Positions 16,401 through 24,400 of a DNA stretch of 64,000 bases are shown one piece after another. Within the stretch, counting starts at the first letter, position 1. Every line of letters starts with the position of its first letter. The position numbers and the translations under genes were made by a program. The DNA is taken from assembly GCF_027257975.1 (NCBI RefSeq), contig NZ_JANZKX010000008.1, forward strand, positions 62,001-126,000, read 5' to 3'. The notes under the pieces were generated by a model that was not told the origin of the DNA, made no database searches, and was given only the letters and a program-made list of their open reading frames with translations. Source of the DNA: Pelomonas sp. BJYL3. Its GTDB lineage: Bacteria; Pseudomonadota; Gammaproteobacteria; Burkholderiales; Burkholderiaceae_C.

Positions 16401-17711
16401 CCTGTGGCCGCGGCTCAGCCCCAGCGCGAGCTGCACCTGGCCCCGCCCCCGGCCCCGCAGATGCAGCAGCCCCTGGGCTGGGACGAGGCGCAGGCCGCAC
16501 CGGCCGCGGCCGTCGAGATCGCCAGCGCCATCGCCGGAGCCGCCATGGAGCGCCTCAGCAGCAACCAGGGCGACATCAACGTCGAGCTGGACCAGCTGCG
16601 CGGCCTCAAGCATCCCAATGACCAGGCGCCCGCGAACCCCGCGCCCTTCCAGGACGCGCCCGTGATCCGCCTGACCGGCTGGCCCAAGGTCAGCAACTAC
16701 CTGGGCGACGAGATCTCCGCCGGCTTCGAGATCCGCTGGCAGTTCAACGGCCGTTCGCTGGGCAATGTGCAGATCGCGCTGTCGCGCAGCAACGACGCCG
16801 TGGGCTGGGGCCTGCAGGTGCACGCCCGCATCATGGACGACGCCATCGTCTACCCGCGCCAGTCGCCCAGCTTCGCGGCCATCCGCGTGCGCTTCGACTA
16901 CCGCTTCACCCGCGCCGTCGGTTCCGACGTGCTGGCCCACCAGGAGGTCCACCTCTTCGGCAATGGCCGCCACAACATCAGCGGTGAATGGACGCAGGCC
17001 AGCACCTTCAGCCTGGCCGTGGAGGAAGAGGATCCGCGCCTGCTGCAGGCGCAGATGCCGGCCCAGGAGCTCAGCGGCGCCCTGGCCTTCACGGCCCGCA
17101 CCGCCACCCCCACGGCCCCCTCGCAGACCCTGCGCAACGCCCTGGGCGCGACCAGCGGCATGCGCAAGGCCCTGCTGGAGGTGGCGGCCCGCGAGCTGGG
17201 CGTGCGCGAGGAAGCCAACCCCCGCGCCGGCGAATCGGGCCAGGACCCCACCATCAATTCCGACAGCGAAGGCCGCATCGTGATGTACCTGCAGGAATGC
17301 GGGGTGGGCGCCGCGCAAGGCCAGGCCAACCCGGCCTACTGCGCCGCCTTCGCCACCACCATGCTGCGTCAGGCCGGCTACCGCGGCGTCAACGGCAGCG
17401 CCAGCGCCTCGCGGCTGCGCCAGCAGTTCGAGAGCGCCGGCAAGTTCCAGCTGCTGGACGCCAGCCGGCCCTACGACCCCGCCCGCGACTACCGCGCGCA
17501 GCCCGGCGACCTCTACTTCAAGGGCGCCCACGGCCACGAGACGCATGTGGGCATCGTGGTGGCCGTGGAGGACAACGGCACCCTGCACACCATCGAGGGC
17601 AACACCTGGGGCGCGGGCGGGCCGGCGCAGTCAGGCGTCATGGAACGCACCATCCGGCCCAGCCACGGCCAGCAGCGCGCCGCCATCGCCGGCTTCGGCG
17701 TGCTGAGCTGA
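13452..17711 (+). CDS. Giant three-hydrolase protein: permuted NlpC/P60-like + trypsin-like + CHAP
   Basis: 1419 residues; AAGGAG lies 6 bases before the ATG. No signal peptide or membrane segment. Order: residues 1-140, an unrecognised beta-rich domain (FSVLGFTIRTESPLFEVAV); 150-240, Ala/Pro linker; 250-440, permuted NlpC/P60 (YiiX-like) module starting AGDIIVS, with His280 (SHVMLYLG) preceding Cys381 (VYCSQLV), the permuted order; 480-700, chymotrypsin-like serine protease with H538 (TNAHVV), D584 (FDFAVV) and S667 (GSSGSP); 720-980, unassigned; 1075-1190, a predicted beta-sandwich; 1235-1419, CHAP amidase/endopeptidase with C1297 (AYCAAF) and H1365 (THVGIV). NlpC/P60 and CHAP modules usually cut peptidoglycan or acyl/amide bonds. 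I infer a multifunctional effector or processing enzyme of the surrounding cluster. Confidence 0.85.
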   Translation: MPRIQANRDQVDDRFSVLGFTIRTESPLFEVAVATDPALFRADARGRRGRRNFYSSRAQGVLRARRGEAVYLLPQDVLANFVGQPKLYFGLATYKDGTPQQPDFVQLPQSGNMYVSLSGLSERGLRRSVGAFNGSSYGQAATGRDPSLEWGGDSTAARPATAPAPAAAPSAARPAAANGAAAPAGTATPVAAGLDYDDGFGPFPAAQSDEGVQAYRQKDTGEQPASQSPDTQAMDIPLDPGAGGRSIGLDALQAGDIIVSTTRAWVSRAIRLGTLSPVSHVMLYLGGGRVIEAVGSGVREVQLEAAIADAILAVAYRVPNLSAAQRDRVLREARQFKDQPYNYPGIVQRGVAIVAPVTGAVVDAISRLLSVPRQQAHAVYCSQLVLEAYQRAGITLLSSPASQSTPEAVARFAQGRLGYVGHLKAEDVPLGIQFALDEDSPEAGAPYAAQKPEQRTEQAVQPQSWVEPQEVLLKAYNGTLGDQIRLFADTVRWIAGVDDTHALPHSAICQVLCYNGERMIGKATAFFIAQRLLLTNAHVVNGCTKLVIIPGKVGDGAGSEPFGRFETTTWRAHPSYSRGSRDFDFAVVLAPRNAPGGFLSPVEELTQSRPEGVAVCGYSARSRRDDPVGTIVNAVLNPDKQHVHRGYVREITDEVMHYDVQELAGSSGSPVYWIEGGAFPRVHVVGVNAGPRDGTTNSGVRLTRAKVQWIRDRARDMGVSVSFEAEGGEEPNHVSEAQSAEALIIDSDDVTRLQRHLPAWRDLYTWTAPGSLTAPLAARNMRIQRFADAHGALNLDRYEVRISRLPSGATPESLVAEIRKNINQYVDTRNSEFIPYDASDATLWSSNSPFGAVLKIDILGPDNASVVCSLAEARRWRFTTIHAPWSGDHPVSGHREFGIRPDGDGFIFFTRAADRATDGIAETVVWAGANHLWQSLQRKVTDYVNSHGGAASILPHFSERFHPRVAAILAQEVIEAQSLAAQEPVAAAQPQRELHLAPPPAPQMQQPLGWDEAQAAPAAAVEIASAIAGAAMERLSSNQGDINVELDQLRGLKHPNDQAPANPAPFQDAPVIRLTGWPKVSNYLGDEISAGFEIRWQFNGRSLGNVQIALSRSNDAVGWGLQVHARIMDDAIVYPRQSPSFAAIRVRFDYRFTRAVGSDVLAHQEVHLFGNGRHNISGEWTQASTFSLAVEEEDPRLLQAQMPAQELSGALAFTARTATPTAPSQTLRNALGATSGMRKALLEVAARELGVREEANPRAGESGQDPTINSDSEGRIVMYLQECGVGAAQGQANPAYCAAFATTMLRQAGYRGVNGSASASRLRQQFESAGKFQLLDASRPYDPARDYRAQPGDLYFKGAHGHETHVGIVVAVEDNGTLHTIEGNTWGAGGPAQSGVMERTIRPSHGQQRAAIAGFGVLS

Positions 17712-17739
17712 AGCCCCGACCACGAGACCCATCCCGCCC

Positions 17740-18798
17740 ATGGCCATGGACCCGCATCCGCAGTTCGCCAGCGCCCCGGCGCCCACCGTCGGCTTCGACG
17801 AGGGGGTACAGGCCCTGGGCGGCCTGCCGGGCATGCTGCCCGGGCTCAGCGGCAACGCCGTGCCTGCCCCGAGGCAAGCCCTGACCCCCAGCCCGGCGCC
17901 CGCCTCGCCCTCGCCCCCGCCCAAGCCGCCCGCCACCGAGACCCTGGCCCAGCGCACCGGCAACCTGATCAACGAGGTCGACTTTCCCGGCTTCGTGGCC
18001 CAGCTGGTCAACGGCACCTTCGACGCCATCGTCGACGCCTCCATCCGCCAGATGGAGAGCTATGCCGAGCTGGTGGCCGCGGTGGCCAAGACCACGGAGC
18101 AGTTCACCGAGGAGAACGTCAGCGCCAACCAGGCGCGCGACTGGGTGGCCCAGCAGTACGGTGCCGACGTGGCCGTGCTCCTGCCCCGCGGCAGCGACGA
18201 CCAGCTGCGCCAACCCATGCTGGTGCCGCGCGGCGAGGGCCACAGCCCGGCCTGGCTCGCAAACTACGGCGTGGGCGACCAGGAGCTCAGCAGCGAGCTG
18301 CTGGAGAGCGTGGTCCTGCCCCAGGCCCGCGCCCAGCTGGGCCGCGAGCGCCAGCAGCTGCTGGCCACGCTGGTGATGATGGGCCTCAACCGCGTGGCGG
18401 TGAAGGACGGCTCCATCAGCGCCAAGGTCATGTTCCGCGCCGTGGCCAACGACAAGGCCACGGTGCAGTACGCGCAGGGCGCCGACCCCGGCAGCGCCAC
18501 CGGGAGCAGCTGGGGCAGCCGAGGCTCGCTGGCGGCGTCCTCGGGCGTGTCGACCATGGTCAGCACGCTCAACCTCAACGCCCAGAGCGACACCAGCCTC
18601 AGCGCGACCATGTTCGGCGAGGTCAAGCTGAACTTCGTCTCCGAGACCCTGCCGCTGGACAAGATGGCCGATGCGATGAAGCTGGCCATGGTCCAGCGCC
18701 ATGCGGCCCTGGGCCCGCGCGCCGCGGCGCCCCTGCCCGCTGCCACGCCCGTCGCGCCCGCTGTACCGGCCGCCCCGACTGAACCCGGGAGGTCCTGA
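17740..18798 (+). CDS. Paralogue 1 of an unrecognised four-member family
   Basis: 352 residues. Shares three blocks with the products at 24401, 25800 and 28100: a helical block near residue 80 (VDFPGFVAQLVNGTFDAIV...QMESYAEL), a block near residue 200 (RERQQLLATLVMMGLNRV.VKDGSISAKVMF), and a C-terminal block (GEVKLNF.SETLPLDKMAD). It lacks the extra N-terminal helical module of the other three; instead it begins with a Pro/Ala-rich stretch and ends in an Ala/Pro tail. No signal peptide. Its TGA overlaps the next ATG (TGATG), implying translational coupling. Function unknown; conserved blocks and several copies suggest subunits of one assembly. Confidence 0.75.
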   Translation: MAMDPHPQFASAPAPTVGFDEGVQALGGLPGMLPGLSGNAVPAPRQALTPSPAPASPSPPPKPPATETLAQRTGNLINEVDFPGFVAQLVNGTFDAIVDASIRQMESYAELVAAVAKTTEQFTEENVSANQARDWVAQQYGADVAVLLPRGSDDQLRQPMLVPRGEGHSPAWLANYGVGDQELSSELLESVVLPQARAQLGRERQQLLATLVMMGLNRVAVKDGSISAKVMFRAVANDKATVQYAQGADPGSATGSSWGSRGSLAASSGVSTMVSTLNLNAQSDTSLSATMFGEVKLNFVSETLPLDKMADAMKLAMVQRHAALGPRAAAPLPAATPVAPAVPAAPTEPGRS

Positions 18799-19070
18799 TG
18801 CTGCGGGCCCTCTCCACCGTGATCGACGAGCTGCAGACCGCCATGGCACCGCTGCTGCATGAGGCGCTGGCGCCCGCCGGCGTGGCCCGCATCCGGCTGG
18901 CCGAGGCGCAGTTCGACCTGCCCCTGGACCTGGCCCTGGTCTTTGCCGACGGTGGCCCCTGCCTGCTGGCCGAGCTGCCGCGTTCCAGCAGCGACGGCCA
19001 CTGGCATGTCGACCGATCGCGCCTGCGCTTCGTGCTGCGCGCCGAGCTGGAAGAGGAGGTGTCGCCATGA
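18798..19070 (+). CDS. Small protein, possible Trypco2-like fold (90 aa)
   Basis: 90 residues, start overlapping the preceding stop and stop overlapping the next start (ATGA), so tightly coupled. One helix (LSTVIDELQTAMAPLLHEAL) is followed by strands (RIRLAEAQFDLPLDLALVF) and a final strand (SRLRFVLRAEL). This helix-plus-sheet order resembles the next gene's N-terminal domain, so it may be a second, divergent copy of the same fold; that is inference. No known motif. Confidence 0.65.
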   Translation: MLRALSTVIDELQTAMAPLLHEALAPAGVARIRLAEAQFDLPLDLALVFADGGPCLLAELPRSSSDGHWHVDRSRLRFVLRAELEEEVSP

Positions 19071-19897
19071 GCGGCAGGGACGAGGCCCCGCAGGTCAGCC
19101 AGCTCTCCGGCGTGGGCGACCTGGGCGTGCCCTTCGACGTCTTCATCCAGGCGCTGACTCTGCAGCTGGACAAGGCCCAGGCCGCCATGGCCCTCAAGGC
19201 CCGCGTGGGCAAGCTGCCGCTGACCTTTGCCGTGAAGGACGTGCAGCTGGACCTGCGCGCCTTCGTGCGCATGGTCGAGGACGACGTCTGGGTGCGCCCT
19301 GCCGGCCCGGGCGAGGCCGAGGCCAGCAGCATCAAGCTGGCGCTGACCACGGTCACCAAGCCCATGATCGACGAGAACGCCGTCAGCTACGAGGCCCACG
19401 ATGCCAAGCTGGATCTGAAGGAAGCGCTGGGCGAGCGCATCAGCACCGAGGAACAGCGGCAGCTGGAACGCATCGGCGTGCACACCATCCAGCAGCTGCA
19501 GGAGCTCAAGAAGTCCGCCGGGGCCGATGTGGTCGCGCGCCTGGCCCGCATGCCGGTGAACCGCCTGCAGCAGGCCATGATGGCCGCCACCGCGCCGCGG
19601 GTGCAGCGGGTGGACAGCGCGCCCGCCGTCGGCGACGAGGGCGGCTCGCGCTCGCGCGTCACCCTCAGCACGCCTTCACTCAAGAGCGGGCGGCTGCCCC
19701 AGGTGCGGGTCAATGGCCAGCGGCTGCCGGTGCGCCAGGCCGAGGCCATGGCCCTGGAGCTGAGCGTCGACCCCGAGCACATGGGTCAGGAAGCCGAGAT
19801 CGACTTCGGCGACGGCGAGACCGCCCGCCTGCGCCTCAGCGCCGGTGCCATGGGCAGCTGGCACGAGGCCGAAGCCACCGCCAAGGAGCAGCCATGA
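19067..19897 (+). CDS. Protein with Trypco2-like N-terminal domain and helix-hairpin-helix-like segment
   Basis: 276 residues. Residues 20-105 read as a helix (GVPFDVFIQALTLQLDKAQ), strand pair (LPLTFAVKDVQLDLRAFV), and terminal strand (SSIKLALTTVTKP). This matches my recollection of the trypsin-co-occurring domain 2 pattern, found in effector-associated domains of bacterial conflict systems. Residues 130-175 (ERIGVHTIQQLQELKK...VARLARMPVNRLQQAM) look like a helix-hairpin-helix domain. The last ~75 residues are beta-rich (VRVNGQRLPVR...AEIDFGDGE). Coupled by 4-bp overlaps to both neighbours. The neighbouring trypsin-like domain makes the Trypco2 reading plausible but unproven. Confidence 0.7.
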   Translation: MSGRDEAPQVSQLSGVGDLGVPFDVFIQALTLQLDKAQAAMALKARVGKLPLTFAVKDVQLDLRAFVRMVEDDVWVRPAGPGEAEASSIKLALTTVTKPMIDENAVSYEAHDAKLDLKEALGERISTEEQRQLERIGVHTIQQLQELKKSAGADVVARLARMPVNRLQQAMMAATAPRVQRVDSAPAVGDEGGSRSRVTLSTPSLKSGRLPQVRVNGQRLPVRQAEAMALELSVDPEHMGQEAEIDFGDGETARLRLSAGAMGSWHEAEATAKEQP

Positions 19898-21327
19898 TGG
19901 CCCTGCCCTCCGACTGGCCCAACCAGCTGCCGCGCCGCCTGCTGCTGACCCTGCGCCTGGGCGAGATGCCCGAGCATGTGCCCGCCTGGCGCGCCTGCCA
20001 GCGCCACGGCGTGCCCTTCGGCGAGCACCTGGACGGCGGTCCCATCGACCGCCTGCTGTCCCACTTCGGCGGCGGCATGCGCCTGGCTCGCGTGCACAGC
20101 GCGCGCACCGGCCGCGAGCAGGCGCCCTCGCGCGTGGGCGCCCGGCGCTTCGATGACATCGAGCAGCTCAGCGGCGTGGCCCGCGTGCTGCGCATCGAGC
20201 TGCAGCAGGGCGATCGCCTGCCCGAGTTGATGACGGCCCTGGCCCAGCTGCCCACGGTGGAGCATGCGCGGCCCGAGCGCCTCGTCGACATGGGGCTGGA
20301 CGGCAGCGCCGTGCATCCCTCCCCGCTGCCCGCCGCCGTGCCGCAGGCGGCCAGCGTCGACATGCAGGAGGCCTGGGCCGCGCGCGACCTGATCCGCCTG
20401 ACTGAGGCCCTGGCCTATGCACCGGGCGACCCGACCGTGATCATGGGCCTGGCCGACACCGGCGTGGTGATGGACCACCCCGCCCTGCACCGCGCCCTGC
20501 GCCCCGGCTTCGACACCGTGGACCTGCAGGCCAGCGCCGGCGGCCCCGAGCTGGTGGGCGACGACGCCGGCGCGGACGCCGACCCGCAGGACGAAGTCGG
20601 CCACGGCACCGGCTGCGCCGGCATCGTCTGCGCCGACAGCCCCGACCTGCCCCCGGGCGCGGCGGGCCGGTGCCAGGTCTTGCCTGCCCGGGTGCTGGGC
20701 GCCGCGCTGAAGGGCCAGCGGCGCGTGGGCATCGGCTCCGTGGCCAATATCGATGCGGGCATGAAGCGCCTGATCGACCTGGGCGTGAAGGTCATCAACA
20801 TGAGCTTCGGCACCGCCTCCTCCCAGCTGAGCCCGGACGAGCCGCCGCCCCACAGCGAGGTGGTGCGCTATGCCCTGGCGCGCGGCGTGATCCTGGTGGC
20901 GGCCAGCGGCAACTCCGGCCTCACCGAGCCCTTCTACCCCGCCGCCCTGCCCGGCGTGATCGCCGTGGGCGCGGTGGACCTGCAGGGCAAGCCCGCCCGC
21001 TTCTCCACCCGCGGCGATCACGTGGCGCTCAGCGCGCCCGGCCAGGGCATCTGGACCTGCGGCCTGAACGGCTGGCAGCGCGCCAACGGCACCAGCTTCG
21101 CGGCGCCCTTCGTGTCGGCCGTCTGCGCGCTGATGGCGGCGCGGGCCGAGGCCCGGGCCTGCCCCATCGACCCCGAGATGACCCGCCAGCTGCTCGTGCA
21201 GAGCAGCCGGCCCCATGCCCAGGCCGGCGAGTCCGGCATGGGCCGCGGCGTGCTCGACGCCCTGGCCGCCCTGCGCGCCCTGGACGACTGGCTGGACCGC
21301 CACGACGGCCTGCAGGCCGACGACTGA
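19894..21327 (+). CDS. Subtilisin-like (S8) serine protease without signal peptide
   Basis: 477 residues. The catalytic triad is visible: Asp188 (GLADTGVVMDHP), His237 (GHGTGCAGI) and Ser401 (NGTSFAAPFVSA), plus the oxyanion Asn in AASGNSG. The first ~165 residues form an N-terminal domain (LPRRLLLTLRLGEMPEHVPAW...) that may be an inhibitor-like propeptide, but no secretion signal precedes it, so the enzyme probably works or matures in the cytoplasm or is exported with a complex. The start at 19894 overlaps the previous stop (ATGA); a second ATG follows immediately. A much longer in-frame upstream extension is a shadow of the preceding genes. Confidence 0.88.
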   Translation: MMALPSDWPNQLPRRLLLTLRLGEMPEHVPAWRACQRHGVPFGEHLDGGPIDRLLSHFGGGMRLARVHSARTGREQAPSRVGARRFDDIEQLSGVARVLRIELQQGDRLPELMTALAQLPTVEHARPERLVDMGLDGSAVHPSPLPAAVPQAASVDMQEAWAARDLIRLTEALAYAPGDPTVIMGLADTGVVMDHPALHRALRPGFDTVDLQASAGGPELVGDDAGADADPQDEVGHGTGCAGIVCADSPDLPPGAAGRCQVLPARVLGAALKGQRRVGIGSVANIDAGMKRLIDLGVKVINMSFGTASSQLSPDEPPPHSEVVRYALARGVILVAASGNSGLTEPFYPAALPGVIAVGAVDLQGKPARFSTRGDHVALSAPGQGIWTCGLNGWQRANGTSFAAPFVSAVCALMAARAEARACPIDPEMTRQLLVQSSRPHAQAGESGMGRGVLDALAALRALDDWLDRHDGLQADD

Positions 21328-21359
21328 CCCTGTGCATGACCGAGTGACAAGGAGCCCCC

Positions 21360-23327
21360 ATGGCCAGCCAAAACCCCAAGAAGACAGCGCAGCGCAAGGC
21401 GGCCCCACCGGTCGCTGCGGCGCCTCGCGCCCCGCGCAAGAAGACGAGCGCCGCCGCTGCAGCGCCGCCACCCCCCACCCGCAAGGCCAGCGCCCCGGCG
21501 CGGGCCCGTCCCTCCCGTGCGGGCCTCGCCGCACCCAAAGCCACCGCCCCCGCTGCGGCAGCCAACACCCAAACAGGAGCCACCCAAATGAACCGCATCC
21601 TCTTCATCGACCTGGCCGAACGTGACCGCAACCGCCGCGCCGAGATCCGCGTGCGCATCGCCAACCTGGAGCGCATCGAGAACACCAAGGCCCGCTCCGG
21701 CGGCCTGGGCCCGGACCTGAAGAAGGAACTCGACGACCTGCGTGCCCAGCTCGCCGACCGCGACACCACCGACGAGCTCTACCGCGGCGTGGCCGAGCAG
21801 GTCTCGGGCAAGCCCTGGGCGGTGCTGTCGCAGACCGGGCAGACCGACTACGTGATGCGCTACGGCTTCATGGGCAGCCAGTACGGCGTGCAGCCCAATG
21901 ACCTGGGCGTGGAGGAGAAGGAGATCCTGGCCGTCTGCGGCTTGCTGCTGCTGGACGGCATCCAGGGTCCGGACAACCTGAACTTCGTCTCCAAGGTCAC
22001 CATCGCACGCGGCGAGTTCGAGCAGAACCGCGCCCTGTTCATGGCCGCCTTCAACCGCTTCACCACGCGCCATGAGGTGACGCTCAAGTCGCAGATCGAG
22101 AAGGGCTACGTGGACCCGGAGGCGCCCGGCTTCATCAGCGGCCGCAGCAGCACCAGCAGCACGAAGGGCAGCAGCTACCTGGTGCCGGACCCGGACGACA
22201 CCGTGTACGCCGTCTCCGCCAACAGCCTGGCCTCCATCGTGCGCCGCATCCGCGACGAGGGCATCTCCCCCAACGATCCCTGGCTCACCAGCCGCATGGA
22301 CAACGCCTTCAACCTGCTGACCGGCATGGTGGAAGGCGCGCCGCCCTCGGCCCTGGAGATCATGCTGCCCGACCTGGAAGAGGCCGTGGACGTGGAGATC
22401 CAGAAGGAGAACCTCCAGGCCTCGCAGGCCATCTACTTCGCCTACCAGCTGGAGGAGATGCGCATGTTCCAGGTGGTGGACAAGATCGTGGACCTCTTCC
22501 GCGGCGGCCTGCTGCCCCTGGGCAAGGGCACGGTGGGCGACAAGCTCTTCAAGTACTTCAAGACCAGCACCGAGCGCATCACCGAGGCCGAGCGCCGCGA
22601 GCTCTACTACCGCATGTTCGGCGCGCCCGGCGGCAACCCCAATGCCGGCGACCCCAACCGCGACTTCAACGAGCTGTGGCTGCGCTTCGTCTCGGCCGTG
22701 TCCAGCTTCGCCCGCCAGATCTCGGTGGAGCGGCTGCTGCGCAACAACGTGCCCATGGCCGTCAGCCAGGAGCAGGTGCGCAAGGCCGCGCGCGACCTGG
22801 GCGCCAACCTCTCGCGCAACGGCTACGGCATCGCCTACTTCGCCGCGACCGAGCTGCAGAACACCATCATCAACTTCCGCGACATCCTGCAGGACCCCGA
22901 CCTGCGCTCGGCCTTCGGCGCCCGCGACATGTGGCAGGTGATCGACATGGTCAACGTCAACTACCTGGGCGGCGCCAAGAACACGCACCGCTTCCGCACG
23001 CAGTCGCGCGCCGGGGCCATCATCATTCGCTGGATCTCGGAGAACATCCAGCGCCTGGCCAATATCTCGGGCCCGGTGCTCTCCATCGACGAGATCTCCA
23101 ACCCGCAGATGCGCATCTCCAGCGGCGCCAACCCCACGCTCAAGCCCACGGACTGGGACCTGGTCAATGCCTGCGAGCAATGGCTGGCGGTGATGGGTGT
23201 GCAGGAGCAGAGCGTGGAGCACTACTCGCAGTCCATCGAGGCCCCGGCGATGACCAGCCGGCCCATCGACATGCCCCAGGCCGCGCGCGATGTGCTGGCC
23301 TCCGTGGGCGTGAACCTGCCGGTCTGA
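21360..23327 (+). CDS. Large unknown protein with basic N-terminal tail and possible dual start
   Basis: 655 residues. Residues 1-76 are a Lys/Ala/Pro-rich disordered tail; residues 77-140 are strongly helical and charged (ERDRNRRAEIRVRIANLERI); the remainder is a soluble alpha/beta protein with no motif I can name (VEEKEILAVCGLLLLDG, NRDFNELWLRFVSAVSSFARQI, FRTQSRAGAIIIRWISENI). Two starts have good ribosome sites: ATG 21360 (AAGGAG) and ATG 21588 (AGGAG, 8-base spacing), the second giving a 579-residue form without the tail. Co-directional, 32 bp after the subtilase gene. No signal peptide. Function unknown; a structural or scaffold role is possible. Confidence 0.75.
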   Translation: MASQNPKKTAQRKAAPPVAAAPRAPRKKTSAAAAAPPPPTRKASAPARARPSRAGLAAPKATAPAAAANTQTGATQMNRILFIDLAERDRNRRAEIRVRIANLERIENTKARSGGLGPDLKKELDDLRAQLADRDTTDELYRGVAEQVSGKPWAVLSQTGQTDYVMRYGFMGSQYGVQPNDLGVEEKEILAVCGLLLLDGIQGPDNLNFVSKVTIARGEFEQNRALFMAAFNRFTTRHEVTLKSQIEKGYVDPEAPGFISGRSSTSSTKGSSYLVPDPDDTVYAVSANSLASIVRRIRDEGISPNDPWLTSRMDNAFNLLTGMVEGAPPSALEIMLPDLEEAVDVEIQKENLQASQAIYFAYQLEEMRMFQVVDKIVDLFRGGLLPLGKGTVGDKLFKYFKTSTERITEAERRELYYRMFGAPGGNPNAGDPNRDFNELWLRFVSAVSSFARQISVERLLRNNVPMAVSQEQVRKAARDLGANLSRNGYGIAYFAATELQNTIINFRDILQDPDLRSAFGARDMWQVIDMVNVNYLGGAKNTHRFRTQSRAGAIIIRWISENIQRLANISGPVLSIDEISNPQMRISSGANPTLKPTDWDLVNACEQWLAVMGVQEQSVEHYSQSIEAPAMTSRPIDMPQAARDVLASVGVNLPV

Positions 23328-23343
23328 GCCCAGGAGGCTTGTC

Positions 23344-24399
23344 ATGACGCAACCGATGTTCAAGCACGTGGCGCAGTCGCTGGCGGTGGCCTCGCGCCGC
23401 CTCGGCGTCAGCGATCCCATGGACTACGTGGGCCCCATGCTGCAGCGCAGCTTCGCCCGACCCGAGAACGACCTGGCCTATGCCAACAACGCGCTGACGC
23501 CCGGCGCCGTGCCCTACGAGCCCTCCTTCTCGGAGAGCGAGCCGCGCATGCTGCGCTTCACCATCTCGCCGCTGGAGCCCGAGGCCAGCCCCATGGCCCG
23601 GCGGGACGAAGCCACGCGCGAGCTGCGCCGCCTGGTCTACCCCATCTTCGGCCGCGATGCCCTGCGCTGGTTCGACGAGCGCAGCGAGGCCTGGCGGGGC
23701 ATGTCGGGTCTCTCGTGGATGAACTTCGGCGCCTGGTTCGGCAGCGCCTTCGACGAGGACGGCCTCTACGCCGCCAAGATCTACTACGAGCTCAACCCGC
23801 AGCAGATCGAGGCCCTGAGCCCCGGCCTCTCGCGCCTCACGCGGCGGGTGATGGCGCTGTACCCGCGGCTCATGCCCATCTTCACCAGCATCGGCTGCAA
23901 GCGCGATGCGGGCTCGCAGCGCGTGACCTTCATGCACCGCGGGCCGCTGGTGCTGTCCGAGCTGGGATCGCTGATGAGCGAGCTGGGCCTGGCCCAGCGC
24001 CTGCCCTCGCTGATGCGCGCCGTGGGCGTGGCCCTGGGCGGGCGCTTCGAGCTGCCGCACGGCTCGGCCCTGCTGGGCCTGCGCGAGACGCCCGAGGGCG
24101 TAGAGCTCAAGCTGGAGATCCTGCTCTCCGCCCTGCCCGACCTCCCCACAGGCTTCGTCGACCTGGTGCGCCTGGGCCTGGCCGAGCGCCCGCGCCAGCT
24201 GGTGGCCCTGGAGCGCTGGCTGCAGGCCTTCGGCGTGGACGATGCGCGCGAGCAGGGCCATTTCTCGGTGCTGTCCGTGCGGGTCACGCCGCGCAGCGAC
24301 GCCCGCATCAGCCTCTATGTGCGCCCCATCGAGTTCGAGCTGCGCGACCAGATGAACGAGCGCGCATCCGCCGGTCACGTCCTGAGCCCCGAGGTGTGA
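23344..24399 (+). CDS. Unknown cluster protein (351 aa)
   Basis: 351 residues, AGGAGG seven bases before the ATG, 16 bp after the previous gene. Text such as LYAAKIYYELNPQQ, LGLRETPEGVELKLEIL and ARISLYVRPIEFEL shows repeated strands ending in K-x-Y or L-Y-x-x-P, which is reminiscent of the ten-stranded ABBA prenyltransferase barrel. This is a weak resemblance and I do not assign an activity. No signal peptide. It ends one base before the second paralogue gene. Confidence 0.7.
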   Translation: MTQPMFKHVAQSLAVASRRLGVSDPMDYVGPMLQRSFARPENDLAYANNALTPGAVPYEPSFSESEPRMLRFTISPLEPEASPMARRDEATRELRRLVYPIFGRDALRWFDERSEAWRGMSGLSWMNFGAWFGSAFDEDGLYAAKIYYELNPQQIEALSPGLSRLTRRVMALYPRLMPIFTSIGCKRDAGSQRVTFMHRGPLVLSELGSLMSELGLAQRLPSLMRAVGVALGGRFELPHGSALLGLRETPEGVELKLEILLSALPDLPTGFVDLVRLGLAERPRQLVALERWLQAFGVDDAREQGHFSVLSVRVTPRSDARISLYVRPIEFELRDQMNERASAGHVLSPEV

Positions 24400-24400
24400 G

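Noticed and set aside
12735-17588. 1617-residue minus-strand frame opposite the giant hydrolase gene
   Set aside because: Antisense shadow typical of ~70% GC DNA: low-complexity His/Gly/Ala/Val-rich text, no recognisable motif, no ribosome site, while the plus strand has intact catalytic motifs.
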